From Zoogloea sp041914405 (lineage in GTDB: Bacteria; Pseudomonadota; Gammaproteobacteria; Burkholderiales; Rhodocyclaceae), in NCBI RefSeq assembly GCF_041914405.1, contig NZ_JAYSDK010000025.1:14972-78971 (forward strand): a stretch of 64,000 bases of DNA, read 5' to 3'. Below the pieces are notes generated by a model. The model saw only the letters and a program-made list of their open reading frames with translations, did no database searches and was not told where the DNA came from. Shown piece by piece: positions 60,274 to 64,000 of the stretch; the first letter of the stretch is position 1; every line of letters begins with the position of its first letter. The position numbers and the translations under genes were made by a program.

Positions 60274-60312
60274 GTGCCCACTCAGTGCCCAAACCGTGCC
60301 CATTCTGTGCCC
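60274..60312 (+). repeat. Four GTGCCC direct repeats at exact 11 bp spacing
   Basis: GTGCCC begins at 60274, 60285, 60296 and 60307, each followed by a different 5-base spacer. One helical turn of spacing puts all four on one DNA face, as for arm-type integrase or excisionase sites. The period is not a multiple of three, arguing against a protein repeat. Confidence 0.8.
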
Positions 60313-60355
60313 GGACAAAATCCCGCGTTTTGCGAACCGTGGAGGGTTTGACCTT

Positions 60356-60394
60356 CGGGCACCGTGCCCGTCGGGCACCGTGCCCGTCGGGCAC
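60356..60394. repeat. Tandem 16 bp palindromic repeats (CGGGCACCGTGCCCGT)
   Basis: Two full copies (60356-60371, 60372-60387) and a partial third. Each copy is itself a near-perfect palindrome with 7 bp arms around C, and each contains GTGCCC in both orientations, the same hexamer as the phased array 45 bp to the left. Confidence 0.8.
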
Positions 60395-60428
60395 GGCCCC
60401 TGATGCGTGCGTGATTCCCTCCTGCTGC

Positions 60429-60671
60429 CTATCCGTTGCTGTCGGGGAGTTGGGGTGGAGAGGCCAGCTCACTCCTTTGATACTCCAGTAAGTCGGGCAG
60501 CCCGCAGTTCAGGTAGGTACATAGTGCATCCAGGACATCGAGCTCTACGCGTTCGGCTGTCTCGTGATACAGGCGGGTCAGCGTTCCCCGGTTGATGCCC
60601 GTGTCCCGTGTGACGTCGCTGATCTTCAGCTTCCGCTCGCCAAGGAGGCGAGATAGGTGGCACTTGATCAC
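60429..60671 (-). CDS. XRE/Cro-CI family transcriptional regulator
   Basis: An 80-residue helix-turn-helix protein of the small XRE type: VIKCHLSRLLGERKLKISDV, DTGINRGTLTRLYHETAERV, LDALCTYLNCGLPDLLEY. A GTG at 60671 is taken as the start because GGAG lies 6 bases upstream and family members begin at this point; an ATG 18 bp earlier has no ribosome site. It diverges from the excisionase-like gene and is probably its repressor. Confidence 0.88.
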   Translation of the reverse strand: MIKCHLSRLLGERKLKISDVTRDTGINRGTLTRLYHETAERVELDVLDALCTYLNCGLPDLLEYQRSELASPPQLPDSNG

Positions 60672-60719
60672 GTTACGCTCCAAAAACAAAAAATGATCTC
60701 TAGAAGGTCAAAAAAGTCT

Positions 60720-60746
60720 TTGACAGATCTTCTTCTTGTGTAAAAT
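60720..60746 (+). promoter_or_regulatory. Promoter of the excisionase-integrase operon
   Basis: TTGACA (60720-60725) and TAAAAT (60741-60746), 15 bp apart, in an AT-rich divergent region. TAGAAGGTC, CAGATCTTC, GTAGATCG and AGATCAATTCTAC are scattered around it and may be operator half-sites for the XRE protein. Confidence 0.5.
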
Positions 60747-60823
60747 GGTCTCCAGTAGATCGTTTTGAGGCTATCAAGCAACAAAACGTCCTGCTGAAAG
60801 ATCAATTCTACGGAGAAGTCCTC

Positions 60824-61192
60824 ATGTCCGCTAACACCTACCTAACAACTGACGAGCTTGCTGCTCGGATCAAGTACGACGTTCGAACCATCCGAGAACG
60901 TCTGAAGGACTCGGTTCTGCTCGAGGGTGTGCATTACATCCGTCCATTCGGGGGTCGAAAGATCCTCTACGTATGGGAGCAGATCGAAAAAGACATGGCT
61001 CTTGAGTCCCTAGATGCGGGGCTTGTCCAGGCCGCAACGCCGACTCGTGGTCAGTCCGAGAGCACCCGTTCAGTCATGATTCCCATGGCCAGCGGGGTGG
61101 CGTGCCGGGTTGCAGCGATTCCGGGATCGCCTCGGAAGTCTGTACAACACCTGAGGGCTCAGACCGCACAGAAGGAGGCTCGCCATGGCTAG
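60824..61192 (+). CDS. Excisionase-like / helix-turn-helix DNA-binding protein
   Basis: A 122-residue protein whose first 55 residues (YLTTDELAARIKYDVRTIRE; VHYIRPFGGRKILYVWEQIE) are a winged-helix module of the MerR/excisionase type. The C-terminal half is less structured. It lies directly before the integrase with an 8 bp overlap, where recombination directionality factors are commonly found. GGAG precedes the ATG by 10 bases. Confidence 0.75.
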   Translation: MSANTYLTTDELAARIKYDVRTIRERLKDSVLLEGVHYIRPFGGRKILYVWEQIEKDMALESLDAGLVQAATPTRGQSESTRSVMIPMASGVACRVAAIPGSPRKSVQHLRAQTAQKEARHG

Positions 61193-62480
61193 CATCAGAG
61201 CCCGGGCGGACTCCGGAAAACTGTTCTTCGACTTCCGCTTTCAAGGGGTGCGTTGCAGAGAACAAACTCTGTTGGATGACACACCCGCTAACCGGCGCCG
61301 GCTGGAGAAGGTCTTGCAGCGAATCGAGTTGGAGATTCACCAAGGGGTTTTCGACTACTCGGCCTTCTTCCCCGGCAGCAAGCTCGCCGCAACATTCGCG
61401 GTCGGGGGAAGTGAGGCTCCGCGGGAGACTGACCTTTGTCAGTCTGTGCCTCAGGTGGACTGCCCTGCGATGGTCTCTGCTCCCCCACTGCCTGTTCCTG
61501 TTGGAGCCTCCATCACTCGCCCGACCATCGGCGCCTTCGCCGAGACCTGGCAGCTAGAAAACCAAGTGACTTGGCGGCGCTCTTACCAGCGCACTGTCAG
61601 CGACATCGTCACCAAGCACCTGCTGCCTCGTTTTGGTGCGCGAGATGTCGGAAGCCTCCTGCGGGAAGAACTCCTCCAATTCCGGTCCGAACTCGCCAAA
61701 GTCAAAGGCCGGAAGAAGGAAACGCTGTCGCCCCGCCGGATCAACGCCATCATGAATGTGATGAGCCTGATCTTGGCAGAAGCCTCCGACCGATACAAAT
61801 TTACCAGTCCTTACTACAACATCAAACCGCTGCGTATCCCCAAGAGCGATGTCGAACCCTTCACGCTCGCTGAGGTGCAACGCATTCTCGACACCGTAAG
61901 GGAGGACTTCCGCGATTACTACACGGTGCGTTTCTTCACCGGTATGCGCACCGGCGAGGTGGATGGCCTCAAGTGGAAATACGTGGATTTCGAGCGCCAG
62001 CTGATCCTCGTGCGGGAAACCATTGTCCTTGGCGTGGTGGAGGAAGACGCCAAGACCATCGAGTCAGTGCGAGACATCCAGATGTCCCAAGTGGTGTACG
62101 ACGCTCTCAAGCGCCAGTTGGCTCGTTCCGGACGCTTGAAAGGTTTCGTCTTTTGCTGCAGCACGGGTCACGCGCTGGACCACAACAACATCACCAAGCG
62201 CATCTGGTACCCCTTGCTGCGGCACCTCGGGCTCAAGAAGCGACGGCCATATCAGACCCGCCATACCGCCGCGACATTGTGGCTCGCCGCCGGGGAAAAC
62301 CCCGAATGGATCGCCCGCCAGATGGGACACACGAGCACCGAAATGCTGTTCAAGGTGTATTCCCGTTATGTGCCCAACCTGACTCGCAAAGATGGATCCG
62401 CTTTTGAACGCTTGCTGAGTGAGTGCTTTGCGTCTTCTGCGCAAAACGTCGTTGTTGAAGGAGCTCATGACCATGTCTGA
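61185..62480 (+). CDS. int: Tyrosine recombinase / integrase
   Basis: A 431-residue phage-type integrase. An arm-binding N-terminal domain (about 1-70; FFDFRFQGVRCREQT) precedes a SAM-like core-binding domain (about 110-215) and the catalytic domain with Arg in TGMRTGEVDGLKW, the PYQTRHTAATLWLAAGENP box (Arg-His), MGHTSTEMLFKVYSRYVPN with the nucleophilic Tyr. All catalytic residues appear intact. GGAGG precedes the ATG. Its tail contains the start of the HD-domain gene. Confidence 0.95.
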   Translation: MASIRARADSGKLFFDFRFQGVRCREQTLLDDTPANRRRLEKVLQRIELEIHQGVFDYSAFFPGSKLAATFAVGGSEAPRETDLCQSVPQVDCPAMVSAPPLPVPVGASITRPTIGAFAETWQLENQVTWRRSYQRTVSDIVTKHLLPRFGARDVGSLLREELLQFRSELAKVKGRKKETLSPRRINAIMNVMSLILAEASDRYKFTSPYYNIKPLRIPKSDVEPFTLAEVQRILDTVREDFRDYYTVRFFTGMRTGEVDGLKWKYVDFERQLILVRETIVLGVVEEDAKTIESVRDIQMSQVVYDALKRQLARSGRLKGFVFCCSTGHALDHNNITKRIWYPLLRHLGLKKRRPYQTRHTAATLWLAAGENPEWIARQMGHTSTEMLFKVYSRYVPNLTRKDGSAFERLLSECFASSAQNVVVEGAHDHV

Positions 62481-63447
62481 TACCCGCCAAACTGTGTTTT
62501 CAGTGAGCCAACTGCCCCAGCCGGATCACGTCATCGACCGCCTGCCGCCGGTGTTCCGGATCCAGTCGATCGAGCGCCTGCCCTTTGACGAGCGCAACCT
62601 GCTCAACGTGGCGGTCGTCTTCCACGAGCGGGCGGTGCTGCGGGTGGAATGGCTGTGCCGGCATCCGGATAGCCGGCTGACGGTCGGCAGCCTCGTGTCG
62701 ATCCGCTGGCTGGGTCGACCGACCAGCACCCTGGGGGCGATCCGGATCGCCCGGCTGGCGAAGCTCGAACGGCCCGAGGCGAGCCTCAATCCCTTCGACA
62801 CGGTACCCCACGCCTGGGTCCGGGACAGGGAGCTCGTTGCGCGAGCGGGGCGTTTCTGGGAGGGCCTGGGACGACCGCTGCAGCACCTCTTCAACGCGGT
62901 GTTCTGGGAGCCCCGACGCTTCCAGCGGTATCTTGAGGGGCCGAGTTCGCTCCAAGGGCATCACAACGGCCGGAACGGTAACTTCCGCCACGCGCTGGAA
63001 GTCGCCGAGCGGGCCCGGAGCCTCGGCAGCCATCACGCGGAGGTGCATCTGCCGGTGTTGATCGCGGCGAGTCTGCTCCACGACGCGGGTAAGGCGGAGG
63101 AGTATCAGTTCAATGCACTGCGCAGCCGCTATGAGATGACGGAACGCGGGGCTCTGCTGGGCCATAAGCACACGGTACTCGAGTGGCTTGCCGCGGCCCG
63201 GGCCCAGCACCGGGTGATCCTCCCCGAGGCCCATTACCTGGCACTCCTCCACGCCATCACCGCAGCCAAGGGGGCACCCAACTGGCTGGGGCTGCGGGAG
63301 CCTCTGAGTCTGGATGCCCATATCCTGTCGACGGTGGACCGCCTCTCGGGCCAGGCTGATCTGGTCAGCCGCCATGCGGCGCGGGATGGGGGCTTCGGTG
63401 CCTATCACCGGCATCTGGGCGGACGCCCGTACGTCGTGCGGGAGTGA
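62473..63447 (+). CDS. HD-domain protein with N-terminal OB-like region
   Basis: A 324-residue protein. The N-terminal third looks like an OB fold (LLNVAVVFHERAVLRVEWLC, LTVGSLVSIRWLG); the HD domain follows with GHHNGRNGNFRHALEVAERA and ASLLHDAGKAEEYQF (HD pair near 220). This arrangement resembles 3'-5' exoribonucleases of the YhaM type and, less closely, the HD part of MobH relaxases. AAGGAG lies 9 bases before ATG 62473; a nearby ATG at 62467 is also possible. It overlaps the integrase stop, so the two are translationally coupled. Nucleic-acid hydrolysis is the best guess. Confidence 0.8.
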   Translation: MSDTRQTVFSVSQLPQPDHVIDRLPPVFRIQSIERLPFDERNLLNVAVVFHERAVLRVEWLCRHPDSRLTVGSLVSIRWLGRPTSTLGAIRIARLAKLERPEASLNPFDTVPHAWVRDRELVARAGRFWEGLGRPLQHLFNAVFWEPRRFQRYLEGPSSLQGHHNGRNGNFRHALEVAERARSLGSHHAEVHLPVLIAASLLHDAGKAEEYQFNALRSRYEMTERGALLGHKHTVLEWLAAARAQHRVILPEAHYLALLHAITAAKGAPNWLGLREPLSLDAHILSTVDRLSGQADLVSRHAARDGGFGAYHRHLGGRPYVVRE

Positions 63448-63494
63448 GTTCGCTGCCGCTGCTGCGACTCACCCGCGGCAGCGCCGGTCGCTCG

Positions 63495-63980
63495 CTTTGA
63501 AAGTCGGGACGTTTAAGCGGACATGCTGTTCCGTTACCTGACGCTCAAACGTCTTGGCCATGACCCGTTCGCCCCGTCGTTTGAAGCAGTTCATTTTCGT
63601 TTCCACCAAACTGCGTCGGTGGTAGCTGCTTCACCTCTTCCCGATTCGACGCCCGAATCGTTGGCAGGCCCGCAGGGCCAGTGCCATCGTGCTGGGTCGG
63701 TAGGGCGGTTTGACGCTTAACCTCTTCTGGTGGCGGCAGACGGTGCTGAAGTCCGGAACCTTCCAATCCAAACCGGCTAGGCCCAATAGGCTTTCGACCA
63801 TTCCCGGGCTTTGGGGCAAGGCCAAACCAAGCAGACATTTGATGCTCAGGCAGGCAGAGCTGGATGGCCGCATCCGAGAAAGTGGGCTGGCGGCCACGCT
63901 TGCCTGTGGCCGGGGCGTAGCACTGCATGTCGCTGTCCAGCCACACCTGTCCGCGCCGATTGAATATTGAGCCAGGCTGC
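63495..63980 (-). pseudogene. Decayed IS5-family transposase
   Basis: Read leftwards: WLDSDMQCYAPATGKRGRQP and FSDAAIQLCL in one frame, then, after a 4 bp tandem duplication at 63848-63857, SIKCLLGLALPQSPGMVESL and GLDWKVPDFSTVCRHQKRLS in another. Near 63672 the catalytic DDE middle (about 150 codons) is missing, and the text jumps to RFGRRIGKR. A stop at 63631-63633 replaces an expected Trp, and the C-terminal YHRRSLVETKMNCFKRRGER and VMAKTFERQVTEQHVR remain to about 63500. No intact start. Inactive remnant. Confidence 0.8.
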
Positions 63981-64000
63981 CGACTTTAGTTTGAGCCAGG

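Noticed and set aside
60356..60394. Possible CRISPR array in the tandem repeats
   Set aside because: The units are directly tandem without spacers and no cas genes are present.
63448..64000. A second attachment site (repeat of the tRNA-fMet 3' end) near the window end
   Set aside because: No repeat of the T-arm or acceptor sequence was found; the element must extend beyond the window.

Overview
This window is chromosomal DNA, rich in G+C, from a free-living flagellated betaproteobacterium. Rhodocyclales (the Azospira/Dechloromonas/Azoarcus neighbourhood) is the best guess. Supporting traits are a polyhydroxybutyrate phasin and a 3-hydroxybutyrate oligomer hydrolase, AceK next to a phosphorylatable Icd with a second monomeric isocitrate dehydrogenase alongside, isocitrate lyase, a sigma-54 flagellar hierarchy of the FleSR type, and a PEP-CTERM protein. 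The genus cannot be fixed without a search.

Layout. 1-9960 is flagellar: fliK (cut by the window edge), fliJ, fliI, fliH, fliG and fliF read leftwards, then the FleS/FleR-like two-component pair and fliE with a near-consensus sigma-54 promoter, then a YcgR-type c-di-GMP brake. 10000-23100 is housekeeping: phoU, rpiA, a sulfurtransferase, an EamA permease, aceA, rraA, clpA/clpS, a cold-shock gene, rpmB/rpmG, radC, coaBC, dut and a Nudix gene. 23000-32600 is carbon storage and the isocitrate branch point: oligomer hydrolase, aceK, icd, monomeric idh, phasin. 32700-36900 holds lptA, lptC, kdsD and a Kef-type antiporter. 36900-39950 is a small cluster of prepilin-like proteins. 40000-44200 holds a diguanylate cyclase and a hybrid kinase/NarL pair, followed by tRNA-Thr, a small membrane ORF and an SRAP-domain gene.

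46500-60100 is the most unusual part. A tightly overlapping operon encodes a reduced type II secretion/type IV pilus-like machine (GspG, F, E, L-, M-, C-like, secretin, three more pseudopilin-like proteins). Its secretin has a C-terminal cohesin-like domain. Directly downstream lie four exported proteins, one ending in a canonical type I dockerin (two calcium loops) and one ending in a PEP-CTERM sorting signal. My inference is a secretion or surface-display system in which dockerin-tagged cargo binds a cohesin on its own secretin.

60127-64000 starts with initiator tRNA-Met and continues into the end of an integrative element: four GTGCCC repeats spaced exactly 11 bp, tandem palindromes carrying the same hexamer, a divergent XRE regulator and excisionase-like gene, a tyrosine integrase, an HD-domain protein translationally coupled to it, and a decayed IS5-type transposase running to the window edge.
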